64,000 nt of DNA from ZC4RG20 sp964553875 (GTDB lineage: Bacteria > Pseudomonadota > Gammaproteobacteria > Steroidobacterales > Rariloculaceae), in the NCBI GenBank assembly GCA_964553875.1, contig CAZKNH010000001.1:65314-129313 (forward strand). The letters run 5' to 3'. Below, in pieces: positions 50,878 through 59,981 of the stretch. Made by a program: the position numbers and the translations under genes. Below the pieces are notes generated by a model that saw nothing but the letters and a program-made list of their open reading frames with translations, was not told the DNA's origin and did not search any database. Numbering within the stretch: the stretch's first letter is position 1; every line of letters starts with the position of its first letter.

Positions 50878-53826
50878 ATGCCGAGACTTCATTCGACCGT
50901 GCGGGCGCTTTGCGCGGCGCTCCTCCTTGCCTTAGCGCCAGACATCGCGGCGCCGCAAGGCCGCGCGCCCGCGGTGGTTCCGTTCGACATCGCGAGCGGC
51001 CCGCTCGCGGACGCGCTCGAGCGTTTTGCTGAGCAGAGCGGTCTCTCGATCGTCTACTCCTCCGTTTCGGTGCGCGACCGGAGTGCACCGGCGGTCGCAG
51101 GCGCGATGCCGCCGGCGGCGGCGCTCGACCGGCTCCTCGCCGGCACGGACATCCGTTGGCGCTACGTCGACGACCAGACGGTCGCGCTCGAGCCGGTGCG
51201 GCGCAACGTAGCGCGAGCGATGCTCGAAGCGCGCGACGACGTGCCGTCCGGCGTCGCGGGTCTCGGCGACCTCGAGGTCGTGCACGATCCATCGCGACCT
51301 GTGCCGCGGGAGCCGAGCGGTGTGCTCTTCGGCATCGGCAAGCCGCTCCTGGAGACGCCGCGTGCGGTGTCGTTCGTAGGGGCGGAGACGATCGACCTTC
51401 TCGGTCTCTCGGCCGTCGAGGATCTCGTTCGGGTCGTGCCGGGCGTCTACACAACGACACGATGGGGGATTCAGGGCTCGATCGATGTCCGCAACGTGCC
51501 GGCCGACACGTACTTCAGAGGCATGAAGCGGCTCAATCTGCAGGGACACGGGCGCAGCGTCCTCGCTGCCGTCGACGGTATCGAGGTGGTGAAGGGACCT
51601 TCGACGCCGCTCTACGGGATGGGCAAGATCGGCGGCTACACGAACATGGTGCCGCGATCCGTGCGTGCCGCGACTGGCGGCTACTGGTCGGAGCCGCAAG
51701 GCTACGTGCAGATGACGTTCGGCTCCTTCGAGAAGTCGGAGGTGTCCTTCGGCATCGGCGGACCGCTGCCGACGTCGCGTCGGCAGGGCGGGTACTACGT
51801 CTACGGTCTCGTGGAGGAGTCGCACTCGCACGTCGAGCATGTGCCGATACGCCAGCGAGTGCTGCAGGCGTCGTTCACGCTCGACGAGCTCGTCGGCGAT
51901 TTTCGGCTCGAAGCGGGCATGAACCTGCAGCGGTCGGGCACCGCGGGCGCGCTGTTGAATCGCTTCACGCAGGAGCTTGCGGACCATGGCCGCTACATCC
52001 GCGGCGTTCCGCTCGTCGACCTCGACGTCGACGGGAATGGCAGCATCGGATTCCTCGAAATGCACGCGCGTTCGCCGGTCGAGGGCAAAGTGTCCGCAGG
52101 CAATCGACCGCTCCAGCAGTACTGGGCCTGGCCGACCGATGCGGACGGCGTTCCGCTCCCGGTCGAGCGCTTTCCGACAGCCGCCGGCATTCCGCAGTCC
52201 CTGTACGACTATCTGCTCGAGCACCCGGAGGCCGATCCGACCGGGTTGCTGAGAGCTCAGGGACCGGGCGGGCCCGTGCCGATCTCGGGGCGAGTGCCCG
52301 TCGGGTTCGCGCTCGATCCGCGGACGGTTGGATACGGCCAGCTCGACCCGAGCCGGCCCGGCGCGCTCGAGCGCGAGCTCGAGGCCGATTTCGTCACGCT
52401 GTATCTCGATCTGATCGACGACGCCGATCCGAGCCTCACGGTCAAGAACCAGCTGTTCTTCGACGCGATGCAGCAGCACAAGCTGTCCGAGCTGCCGTTC
52501 AGCCAGCGGCAGGACGTCTACGTCGTCGAGGACAAGCTGACGGTCACCCGCGTTTTCGATCGCCTGCCCGGCTGGATCGACGTCCAAGCCCTCGCGACCG
52601 CGAACGTCCGCTACACGTCGTCGAAGGGCCGATCGTCGAGCGGAGACTACGCGACGCATCGCTCGGACGCGATGCACGGTGTCGACGGTGCGCTGTCTCC
52701 GGGCGCGCGGTTCGCGACGAGCCTGATAGACGACCGCGTCTACGACGGCGGGATGCCGTGGACCGCGCACTATGCCACGGACGCGCTCGAGATCGGCGCC
52801 GCAATGATCGTCGACGTCGTGCTGAACGATCGGACGACGCTCACGCTCGGCGCGCGATTCGACCGCTCGAAGGCGAGCAACGTCGATTACGGCGGCGTCG
52901 TCGATCTCTCCGCGGGGAGCGCCGAGAATCCGGTCGTGCTGCAGGCCGAGGATCGACATGCGAGCGGCTGGGACAGCGGCGTGTCGTGGAGCTTGAGCGT
53001 CTCGCGGCGATTCGGCGCGGGTTTCCATCCGTACCTGACGGTCGGCGAATCGACGCTCGCGCTCGACGGGAACAACAACAAGTACAGCAACGACGTGATC
53101 GAGCACGGGCACATCGGCAAGGCGAGGCTCGCGGAGATCGGGCTCAAGGCGGCGTTGCTCGACGACCGTCTGTACTTTTCCGTGGCGGGCTACCAGCAGG
53201 CGCGCCGCGACGCGCGGCTCGGCGACCCGACGGGCGTTCTCACCGCTTATGTTTCGGCGACGTCGACGGAGGGCTGGGAGGCGGAGCTCGGCTGGACGCC
53301 GACGCGGAACCTGTCGTTCTCGCTCTACGCGTTGCAGCAGGTGACCCGCTACACGCCGAACGTCGGCGAGCCGATCATGGTTGATGCTCGCGTACTCGGA
53401 TTCCGCGACGTGATCGACGCCGACGGAAACGTGATCTATCCGGCCGAGGCGTTCCTGTACGGCGGCCGCAGCTTCCTCGTGCTGCCGGACGGTTTCGACG
53501 AGTACGAGCAAAAGCAGGGCAACCCGGGCTCACAGCACGGCTTCCTGTTCCGCTACGAGCTTCCGAGCGGCCTCGGGTTCACGTTGAGCGGCAATCACTT
53601 CTCGAGCACGTACAGCGGACGCCTCAAGCTCGTCGAGATGCCTGCGGCGAACGTGCTGAACGCGGGCGTCTACCTGAACCGCGGCGATTGGCAGCTCAAG
53701 TGGGACGTGTGGAATCTGCTCGACGAGCGCTACTTCCGCGCCCGCACCGGCGACACGCTCGGCGACGTGCTCGTGTCGGCGATGCCCGGGCGGCGGTGGC
53801 AGGCGTCCGTCAGAGTATGCTTCTAG
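50878..53826 (+). CDS. TonB-dependent receptor/transducer with STN domain (FecA-like)
   Basis: 982 residues. Signal peptide to about residue 28; STN signalling domain about 30-105 ('FDIASGPLADALERFAEQSGL', core GPLADALERFAEQ; 'LAGTDIRW'). The plug follows ('ETPRAVSFVGAETIDL', 'VVKGPSTPLYGMGKIGGYTN'), then a 22-strand barrel ending 'WQASVRVCF' with Phe last. An EF-hand-like loop, D-V-D-G-N-G-S-I-G-F-L-E, is encoded at 52024-52059. It should bind a ligand, import it and signal through FecR. The start at 50878 gives a good leader; an in-frame ATG at 50770 does not. Paralogous to the receptor at 54812 along its whole plug and barrel. Confidence 0.92.
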   Translation: MPRLHSTVRALCAALLLALAPDIAAPQGRAPAVVPFDIASGPLADALERFAEQSGLSIVYSSVSVRDRSAPAVAGAMPPAAALDRLLAGTDIRWRYVDDQTVALEPVRRNVARAMLEARDDVPSGVAGLGDLEVVHDPSRPVPREPSGVLFGIGKPLLETPRAVSFVGAETIDLLGLSAVEDLVRVVPGVYTTTRWGIQGSIDVRNVPADTYFRGMKRLNLQGHGRSVLAAVDGIEVVKGPSTPLYGMGKIGGYTNMVPRSVRAATGGYWSEPQGYVQMTFGSFEKSEVSFGIGGPLPTSRRQGGYYVYGLVEESHSHVEHVPIRQRVLQASFTLDELVGDFRLEAGMNLQRSGTAGALLNRFTQELADHGRYIRGVPLVDLDVDGNGSIGFLEMHARSPVEGKVSAGNRPLQQYWAWPTDADGVPLPVERFPTAAGIPQSLYDYLLEHPEADPTGLLRAQGPGGPVPISGRVPVGFALDPRTVGYGQLDPSRPGALERELEADFVTLYLDLIDDADPSLTVKNQLFFDAMQQHKLSELPFSQRQDVYVVEDKLTVTRVFDRLPGWIDVQALATANVRYTSSKGRSSSGDYATHRSDAMHGVDGALSPGARFATSLIDDRVYDGGMPWTAHYATDALEIGAAMIVDVVLNDRTTLTLGARFDRSKASNVDYGGVVDLSAGSAENPVVLQAEDRHASGWDSGVSWSLSVSRRFGAGFHPYLTVGESTLALDGNNNKYSNDVIEHGHIGKARLAEIGLKAALLDDRLYFSVAGYQQARRDARLGDPTGVLTAYVSATSTEGWEAELGWTPTRNLSFSLYALQQVTRYTPNVGEPIMVDARVLGFRDVIDADGNVIYPAEAFLYGGRSFLVLPDGFDEYEQKQGNPGSQHGFLFRYELPSGLGFTLSGNHFSSTYSGRLKLVEMPAANVLNAGVYLNRGDWQLKWDVWNLLDERYFRARTGDTLGDVLVSAMPGRRWQASVRVCF

Positions 53827-53860
53827 CCGCCGAACGTCCGCCGCGCCCGCAGAGCGACGG

Positions 53861-54628
53861 CTAGTCGCTCGCTCGGCGAGCTGCCGCGACGAGGTCGAGA
53901 AACCCTCCAGCGCCCATCGCACCCGGGACGATCGCGTCGCCCACGACGTAAGTGGGTGTGCCTTCGATCCCGAGGGCCTCTGCAAGGCGCATGTTCTCTT
54001 CGAGAATCGCTCGTACCTCGGGGCTCTTTGCGTCCTGCTCGATGCGGTCCACGTCGAGCCCCATCGTCGCCGCGACCTCGAGCGCTGTCGTGCGGTCGAT
54101 TCGTCCCTCCATGCCGAGGAGCCTCGAATGGAACGTCGCATACGCGTCGCCATTCGGTACCTGCATCTTGACCGCGACGCCGACCTCCGCTGCCTCGAGC
54201 GAGTCGATGCCGAGAATCGGAAAATCCTTGAGCACCAACCTGACGTCGCGATCCGTGCTCAAGAGCTCGAGCTTCCCGGCGAGTGCCCTCTTACAGAACG
54301 CGCAGTTGTAGTCGAAAAACTCGACGACGGTGACGTCGCCGTCCGGGTTCCCGAGCACGATATCGGATCCCGACTCGAGGAGCGCTTCTTCGTGCAACGC
54401 GAGAGCCGATTTGCGCCGAGCGATCTCCGCGGCGGTGCGGCGCCTGCCGAGCTCGTCTTGCATTGCCTCGAGGATCTCCGGGTGATCGAGCAGATAGCTG
54501 TGCACGATCTGCTCTATCTCGGGGCGAACGTCCGAGGAGCCACGGTCCTCTCGGTCCTGAAAGATCTCAAGAGCCAGCACGCTGGCCAGTGCCGCGGCCG
54601 ACATCCCGACGGCCAAGAGCTGCTTCAT
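53861..54628 (-). CDS. DsbA-family thiol:disulfide oxidoreductase, membrane-anchored or exported
   Basis: 255 residues. An N-terminal hydrophobic segment (about 4-22) without a clear cleavage site is followed by a helical region ('EIEQIVHSYLLDHPEILEAM', core VHSYLLDHPEIL) found in ScsC/BdbD-like proteins, then the thioredoxin fold with C109-A-F-C112 in 'FFDYNCAFCKRA' and the cis-Pro loop 'EGTPTYVVGD'. It would oxidise or isomerise disulfides in the periplasm. It is encoded opposite to and between the two receptor genes, beside amidases with many cysteines, which may be its clients. Confidence 0.88.
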   Translation of the reverse strand: MKQLLAVGMSAAALASVLALEIFQDREDRGSSDVRPEIEQIVHSYLLDHPEILEAMQDELGRRRTAAEIARRKSALALHEEALLESGSDIVLGNPDGDVTVVEFFDYNCAFCKRALAGKLELLSTDRDVRLVLKDFPILGIDSLEAAEVGVAVKMQVPNGDAYATFHSRLLGMEGRIDRTTALEVAATMGLDVDRIEQDAKSPEVRAILEENMRLAEALGIEGTPTYVVGDAIVPGAMGAGGFLDLVAAARRASD

Positions 54629-54685
54629 GATGACGAGCTCGACGACGATCCGTACGAAAGCTCAGACGACCGAAGACGACGCTCC

Positions 54686-54730
54686 CCTACCCGGAAAGCG
54701 AAAGGCCGATCACTTTCCGCAGAAGGTAGG
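54686..54730. promoter_or_regulatory. Long dyad upstream of the second receptor gene
   Basis: CCTAC (54686-54690) and GGAAAG (54693-54698) face CTTTCC (54713-54718) and GTAGG (54726-54730). The dyad lies in the 183-base divergent spacer between the DsbA-like and receptor genes, about 80 bases before the receptor start. It could be an operator or a leader hairpin; a FecI-type promoter is not recognisable by eye. Confidence 0.45.
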
Positions 54731-54811
54731 GTTCGTAGATGCGCAAACGTCTCGGCTTGCAAGAGAGCCGCGCAAATCGTTTCGTCGCGCGGCGCGTAGG
54801 AGAGCAAGGAG

Positions 54812-57565
54812 ATGCTTGAGCCGTTCCGCATGGGTCACGTCAAGATGACGGTGTTGGGTTGGGCGATTGCCGTCGCATGTCTGGGAGCGTGCGCATCGGC
54901 CGCGATGGGGCAGGACGCGGCCGAGGATGACGACGGTGATGTCGCTTCTTTGAGCGGCATCGAGGTCGTGGACGACCCACTCCGCATTCTGCCGAACGAG
55001 ATCAGCGCTTCGTCCTTCGGATTCGCGAAGCCGATCCTCGATACGCCGCGATCGGTCTCGTTCGTGAGTCAGGAGACGATCGAGCTGTTCGGGCTCTCGT
55101 CCGTCGAGGATCTGGGGCGCGTAACGCCCAGCGTGTTCACGCCGTCGCGCTACGGCATCCAGGGCTCCGTCGACGTTCGCGGAGTCTCGGCAGATACGTA
55201 TATCCGCGGCATGAAGCGGCTGACGCTGCAGGGCAACGCCCGCAGCGTCCTTGCCGCAATGGATGCGATCGAGGTCGTCAAGGGGCCGCCGTCGCCGATC
55301 TACGGAATGGGCAAGATCGGCGGCTACACGAACTTCACGCCGAAGTCCGGCCGCGCCGCGATCGGCGGCTACCTGCCGAGCATGCAGGGATTCGCTCAGA
55401 TCATCTCGGGCACCGGCGGACGGGACAGGCGGGAATTCACGGCCGGCGTCGGCGGCCCCATGCAGCTCTTCGGCAAGCAGGGCGGCTATTACGTGTTCGG
55501 CCTGCTCGAAGATTCGCAGTCGTTCTACAAGGCGACGCCCTACTCGCAGAAGCTGCTGCAGGCCGCGACGTCGATCGACCGGGGCATCGGGCGCTTTCGC
55601 GTCGAGGCGGGCGTCAACTATCAGGATGGTGTGACTGCCGGTGCGCTCTCCTCCCGCGTCACTCAGGATCTCGTCGATAACGGCAGGTACATCGCTGGAA
55701 CCCCGCTCGTCAATCTCGATCTCAACGGCAACGGAAGAATCGGTTACTACGAGATGCATCGGGCTTCGCCGGTGCGAGGAAATCTATCTTCCGGAAATCA
55801 GCCGCTGGTCCAGGTCTTCGACTGGCCGACGGACGAGAACGGAAACTATCTGCCGCTCGATCAGTTCCCCAAGATCCCGGGTATTCCGGAGTCGCTCTAC
55901 GACTACCTGACGGAGCATCCGGAAGCCGATCCGACGGGGGTGCTGCGCGCCCAGGGGATCGGCGGACCGGTGCCCCGTTCGGGTTACATCCCCGTCGGCT
56001 TCTTCCTCGATCCTCGCACCGTTCGCGTCGTGACGCTCACGGAGGATCAGCGCAGGCGCGCCGGCGCTCACGAGCGCGAGCTTCGAGCGCTGTTCACGAC
56101 CGGGTTCTTCGATCTCGTCTACGACGAGAACCCGGATTTCACGATGAAGAACCAGCTGTTCTACGACAGCATGGATCAGTACAAGGTGTCGAATCAGCCG
56201 CTGTACCTGACCAACGACGTGAGCGTCATGGAGAACAAGTTCACCGTGACGAAGCGGCTCTTGAAGCTTCCGTCGTGGATCAGCGTCAACACGCTCGGAT
56301 CGATCAACGTGCGCCGCACGGAATCGAGAACTTCGTCCGGTATCGGCGGTGACCTCTCGCGCACGCGCGTCGACATTACCGATCCGAACTGGGTAGACAC
56401 CTACAGGACGCCGAACACGACGTTCGCCACGGCCCGCGACAACCCGGATCTCAACAATGACGGCACGTGGTACGCGCAGCGCGGAAAGACGGTCTTTACC
56501 GAGTACGGCATCGGCCTGCTGTTCGACGTCGACTTCCTGCGCGGCCGCGTAAACCTCCTTGCCGGCGGGCGGTACGACTACTCGAAGGCCAGGAATCACG
56601 AGTACGCGGGCACGTACAACGTCAACACCGGAACTTCCGAGAATCCGGGCGCGTTCCGCACGAGCACAACGTCGGCGCACGGCTCCGACAGCGGCACTTC
56701 GTGGAGCGTCAGCCTTTCGTATCGGGCGGGCGACGGCATTCGACCTTACGTGACCATCGCGCACTCGAGCCTCACGCTCGACCAGAACAACAACCGCATC
56801 AATAACGAGGTCATCCAGTCGGGGCATATCGGCCAGGCCGAGCTCAAGGAATACGGCGTCAAGTACAGCGCGCTCGGCGAGCGTCTGTTCCTGAGCGTCG
56901 CGAATTACGAGCAGACCCGGACGGACGTCACCGCCGATCCGGATGACCCGACGCTCAATGCCGAGGTGACGTCCACGCGGGCCCGCGGCACCGAGCTCGA
57001 GCTCAAGATCGTGCCGCGCTCGGGCCTGACCCTTTCGCTCTTTGCGCTGAAGCAGGAGACGCTGTTCCGCCCGATCACGGGCGGCACATTCGCGATCGAC
57101 GCGCGGCATCTCGGCTTCATGGACGTGATCGATCCCGAGACCGGAGAGGTCATCTATCCGGCGGAGGCGTTCCTCTACGGCGGTATCGCGAACATCGAAA
57201 TGCCGGACGGGCTGGCGGAGTTCGAGGTGCGGCCGACTCAGCCCGAACGCCAGGCCGGTGCGACGGTGACGTTCCAGTTCCCGCGCGGTAGCGGCGTCCT
57301 CTCGGGGCTCGGATTCACCTTCAGCGGCAACTATCAGTCGGACGTCTGCGGCGGACGTCTCTGTCTCATCACGCTGCCTTCGGTGAAGACGTACAACTTC
57401 GGCGTGTTCAAGACCTTCGACTCGATCGACTTCAAGTTCGACGTGACGAACGTGACCGACGAGCGCTACTACAACCCGAGGCTCTACGTCAACGCAGCGG
57501 ACATGCTTCTGAGCGCGATGCCGGGAAGGTCGTATGCCCTCACGGCGAAGGTCAACTTCAGGTAG
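54812..57565 (+). CDS. TonB-dependent receptor without STN domain
   Basis: 917 residues. The ATG at 54812 stands next to AAGGAG, so an ATG at 54830 may be the true start; both give a signal peptide ending near AAMGQ. No STN domain: the mature protein goes straight to a TonB-box region and plug ('DTPRSVSFVSQETIELFGLS', core SFVSQETIEL; 'VVKGPPSPIYGMGKIGGYTN', core GPPSPIYGMGKIGG). The barrel ends 'YALTAKVNFR'. The EF-hand-like loop D-L-N-G-N-G-R-I-G-Y-Y-E is at 55718-55753. It is paralogous to the receptor at 50878 and leads a probable operon with three amidase genes (60-base spacer). Confidence 0.92.
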   Translation: MLEPFRMGHVKMTVLGWAIAVACLGACASAAMGQDAAEDDDGDVASLSGIEVVDDPLRILPNEISASSFGFAKPILDTPRSVSFVSQETIELFGLSSVEDLGRVTPSVFTPSRYGIQGSVDVRGVSADTYIRGMKRLTLQGNARSVLAAMDAIEVVKGPPSPIYGMGKIGGYTNFTPKSGRAAIGGYLPSMQGFAQIISGTGGRDRREFTAGVGGPMQLFGKQGGYYVFGLLEDSQSFYKATPYSQKLLQAATSIDRGIGRFRVEAGVNYQDGVTAGALSSRVTQDLVDNGRYIAGTPLVNLDLNGNGRIGYYEMHRASPVRGNLSSGNQPLVQVFDWPTDENGNYLPLDQFPKIPGIPESLYDYLTEHPEADPTGVLRAQGIGGPVPRSGYIPVGFFLDPRTVRVVTLTEDQRRRAGAHERELRALFTTGFFDLVYDENPDFTMKNQLFYDSMDQYKVSNQPLYLTNDVSVMENKFTVTKRLLKLPSWISVNTLGSINVRRTESRTSSGIGGDLSRTRVDITDPNWVDTYRTPNTTFATARDNPDLNNDGTWYAQRGKTVFTEYGIGLLFDVDFLRGRVNLLAGGRYDYSKARNHEYAGTYNVNTGTSENPGAFRTSTTSAHGSDSGTSWSVSLSYRAGDGIRPYVTIAHSSLTLDQNNNRINNEVIQSGHIGQAELKEYGVKYSALGERLFLSVANYEQTRTDVTADPDDPTLNAEVTSTRARGTELELKIVPRSGLTLSLFALKQETLFRPITGGTFAIDARHLGFMDVIDPETGEVIYPAEAFLYGGIANIEMPDGLAEFEVRPTQPERQAGATVTFQFPRGSGVLSGLGFTFSGNYQSDVCGGRLCLITLPSVKTYNFGVFKTFDSIDFKFDVTNVTDERYYNPRLYVNAADMLLSAMPGRSYALTAKVNFR

Positions 57566-57625
57566 AGGAAGCAGGCGCGACTCGCGCCGACCGAACACTC
57601 ACGTCAACAAAGAAAGGAAATGAAG

Positions 57626-59914
57626 ATGACGCTAGAGCTTCGACCCGGATCGGGGACGACTCGTCTTCCGGCGGCCTTCGCGTGCCTGATCGCGGCGGTG
57701 CCGACCGCGGTGTGCGCTCAGTCTTTTCGCATCGAGGAGGCGTCGATCGCGGACATCCACGAGGCGATCAAGGCCGGAGAGGTGACGTGTGAAGGTGTCG
57801 TGCGTGCCTATCTCGAGCGAGTGAAAGCGTACAACGGCACGTGCACCCGACTCGTCACCGAGGACGGTCAAGACGTTCCTGCCGTTCCTGGAACGATGCG
57901 CGGAGGTGCGCCGCTGACGTTTCCGACCGAGACCGTCGCCGTGTCGGCCCTGCTGCCGGACTACGACAAGTACAAAGGCCCGCCGCTCGAATTCGGGCGC
58001 ATGGAGCCGACGAAGTCCGATCCCGCCGTCTATCAGCAGTACGGCATGAGGGTCGGCGTGCCGAACGCCGGGCAAGTCAACGCGCTCGAGACGATCAATC
58101 TGCGCGGCGAGCGTTCGGTGACGTGCAAGGCCGAGTGCGACGCCCATCCTTCCACGGGACCGCTGCCCGCGACGTGTCCGAAAGTGTGCGATTCGTTCCG
58201 GCAGCAGCCGGATGCCATCGAGCGCGCACAGGAGCTCGATCGACTGTACGGGCGCAACCCGGACCTCGAGAAGATGCCGATGTACTGCGTCGTCTTCTCG
58301 TGGAAGAACTGGTACGACGCGACCGACATGCGCTCCACGGGCGGCATGGACGTCGACTTCGCGATGGACGCGCCGCCCGCGGATTCGCCCGATATCGCCG
58401 AGCTCCGAGCGAAAGGTGCGATCAGCTTCGCGATTGCAACCGCGAATCGCGCGCAGGCGTCCGCCGATGGACCGGAGAAGCCGACAACCGTGTTTCTCGC
58501 GGACAACCTCGGATTCGGCTCGTGGGGCGGTCAGCCTTGCAATCCTTACGACACGGAGCGCGTGCCCAGAGGTTCGAGCTCGGGCTCGGGTGTCTCGGTC
58601 GCAGCGAATCTCGTCACGTGCTCGATCTGTGAGCAGTCGGGCGGTTCGTGCAAGGGCCCGGCCGGAAGAAACAACGTCGTGAACCTTCTTCCGACGAAGG
58701 GCGTCATGATGGACGGCGGGTACGGCTACCAGAAGCTCGGCGACAGAGCCGGCATCCACTGCAAGACGGTCGAGGATGCAGTGCAGGTTCTCGACGCCGC
58801 GAAGGGTTTCGATTCACGGGACATCTACAGCGCGTTGCCGCCGAGAATGATTCCCGACGAGCCGTACGGGAGCTTCCTCGTCCGCGACGAAGACGTGCCC
58901 CAGAAGCCGCTCGCGGGGATGCGGATCGGGATCGTGCGCGAGTTCATGGTCAAGCATACGAAGAACGACGAGGCGATCTCGGACCAGCTCGACCGCGAGA
59001 TCAAGGCGGTTCTGCGCGACAAGCTCGGCGCGGAGCTCGTCGAATCGTTCGATCCGAAGTACGGCGACGACCCCGACGTGCCGAACATGAAGTACACGTT
59101 CCAGGATGCGATCTCCGAAGTATTGCCTCTGATCGTTCCGGAGTACTTCTGGCAGCGAACGCCGACAGGCGAGCTCGAGTTCGCCGTGCCGGGCTGGGAC
59201 GTGACCTCGACGGAGTATCTCGTCGCACTGTCGCTCCGTCAGGCGCCGCTCTCCGAGAAGCTTCACATGCGGCGCATCAGCAAGAACGCAGCCCAGTTCG
59301 AGGGAGCGCTGGCCTGGGACCGATACCTTGCATTGCGAGGGGACGAGCGGGTTCGTGACTGGGCAAGCTGGGTCGAGAACGCGAAGTTCGACAGCGATGA
59401 GCTGCGCGCGAGAGCCGTGAACGTCCTGTCGGTGAAGGATCCGCGGATCGCCGCGGACGACATCAGCTACGTGAAGATGCAGACGGCGTTGCGGCTGATC
59501 GTGCAGAAGGTCATGGACGAGAACGGCATCGACGTATTCGTCAATCCCGAGCAGACGACGCCGCCGTACAAGCTTGGCGGTCCCTCGGAGCCCGAGGTCG
59601 ATTACCGCGAGTCGAACGGGTGCTGCCAGGGTCTTACGCCGATGATCGGCGGGCCCGAGATCGAGGTCCCGGCAGGCTATACGCACGTCGTCTACGAGCC
59701 GCAGTACGTGCTGAGCGAGGACGGCACGACGTACTACGCCGTGACGGGCAGCGAGCGTTCGATCCTGCCTCATCCGATGCCCATCAGCCTGATGTTCTGG
59801 GCGGGCGCGGGGCATGACCCGAACGTCATCAAGGCCGCTTCGGCGTACGAGTCGGCGACTCATCATCGCGTGCCGCCGCCCGCGTTCGGTCCGGTCAAGT
59901 CCGAAGGGAAGTAG
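57626..59914 (+). CDS. Exported amidase-signature enzyme, large cysteine-rich form (first)
   Basis: 762 residues from the ATG at 57626 (AAAGGAAA upstream; an ATG at 57620 is in frame, and residue numbers here count from it). Signal peptide to about 33. The amidase triad is recognisable: K229 in 'VVFSWKNWYD', the cis-Ser in 'RGSSSGSG' (318-324) and the nucleophile S343 in 'CEQSGGSCKGPAG'. Typical family length is 450-530; here an insert of about 140 residues (80-220) precedes the Lys strand, and the C-terminal half is also longer. Thirteen or more cysteines lie in the mature part, including one beside the nucleophile and a C-C pair near 670. Likely cleaves an amide in the periplasm; substrate unknown. 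Confidence 0.87.
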   Translation: MTLELRPGSGTTRLPAAFACLIAAVPTAVCAQSFRIEEASIADIHEAIKAGEVTCEGVVRAYLERVKAYNGTCTRLVTEDGQDVPAVPGTMRGGAPLTFPTETVAVSALLPDYDKYKGPPLEFGRMEPTKSDPAVYQQYGMRVGVPNAGQVNALETINLRGERSVTCKAECDAHPSTGPLPATCPKVCDSFRQQPDAIERAQELDRLYGRNPDLEKMPMYCVVFSWKNWYDATDMRSTGGMDVDFAMDAPPADSPDIAELRAKGAISFAIATANRAQASADGPEKPTTVFLADNLGFGSWGGQPCNPYDTERVPRGSSSGSGVSVAANLVTCSICEQSGGSCKGPAGRNNVVNLLPTKGVMMDGGYGYQKLGDRAGIHCKTVEDAVQVLDAAKGFDSRDIYSALPPRMIPDEPYGSFLVRDEDVPQKPLAGMRIGIVREFMVKHTKNDEAISDQLDREIKAVLRDKLGAELVESFDPKYGDDPDVPNMKYTFQDAISEVLPLIVPEYFWQRTPTGELEFAVPGWDVTSTEYLVALSLRQAPLSEKLHMRRISKNAAQFEGALAWDRYLALRGDERVRDWASWVENAKFDSDELRARAVNVLSVKDPRIAADDISYVKMQTALRLIVQKVMDENGIDVFVNPEQTTPPYKLGGPSEPEVDYRESNGCCQGLTPMIGGPEIEVPAGYTHVVYEPQYVLSEDGTTYYAVTGSERSILPHPMPISLMFWAGAGHDPNVIKAASAYESATHHRVPPPAFGPVKSEGK

Positions 59915-59920
59915 GGTGAA

Positions 59921-59961
59921 CGCGGGTTGGGCCGTCTAGACCACTGACATCCCAACCCGCG
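59921..59961 (+). promoter_or_regulatory. Perfect 11-bp hairpin between two amidase genes
   Basis: CGCGGGTTGGG (59921-59931) pairs with CCCAACCCGCG (59951-59961); the 19-base loop contains the palindrome GTCTAGAC. There is no T tract. It lies in a 67-base spacer within a probable operon, so it may be a partial terminator or an RNA-stabilising element that sets different amounts of the upstream and downstream enzymes. Confidence 0.65.
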
Positions 59962-59981
59962 AGAAGAACGAAGGAAAGCCC

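Noticed and set aside
50932..53511. Open frame of 859 codons on the minus strand
   Set aside because: It is antisense to the STN receptor; composition is Arg/Val/Asp-rich and unstructured, whereas the receptor has a complete domain order.
55784..57598. Open frame of 604 codons on the minus strand
   Set aside because: Shadow of the second receptor gene, with the same biased composition and no recognisable domain.
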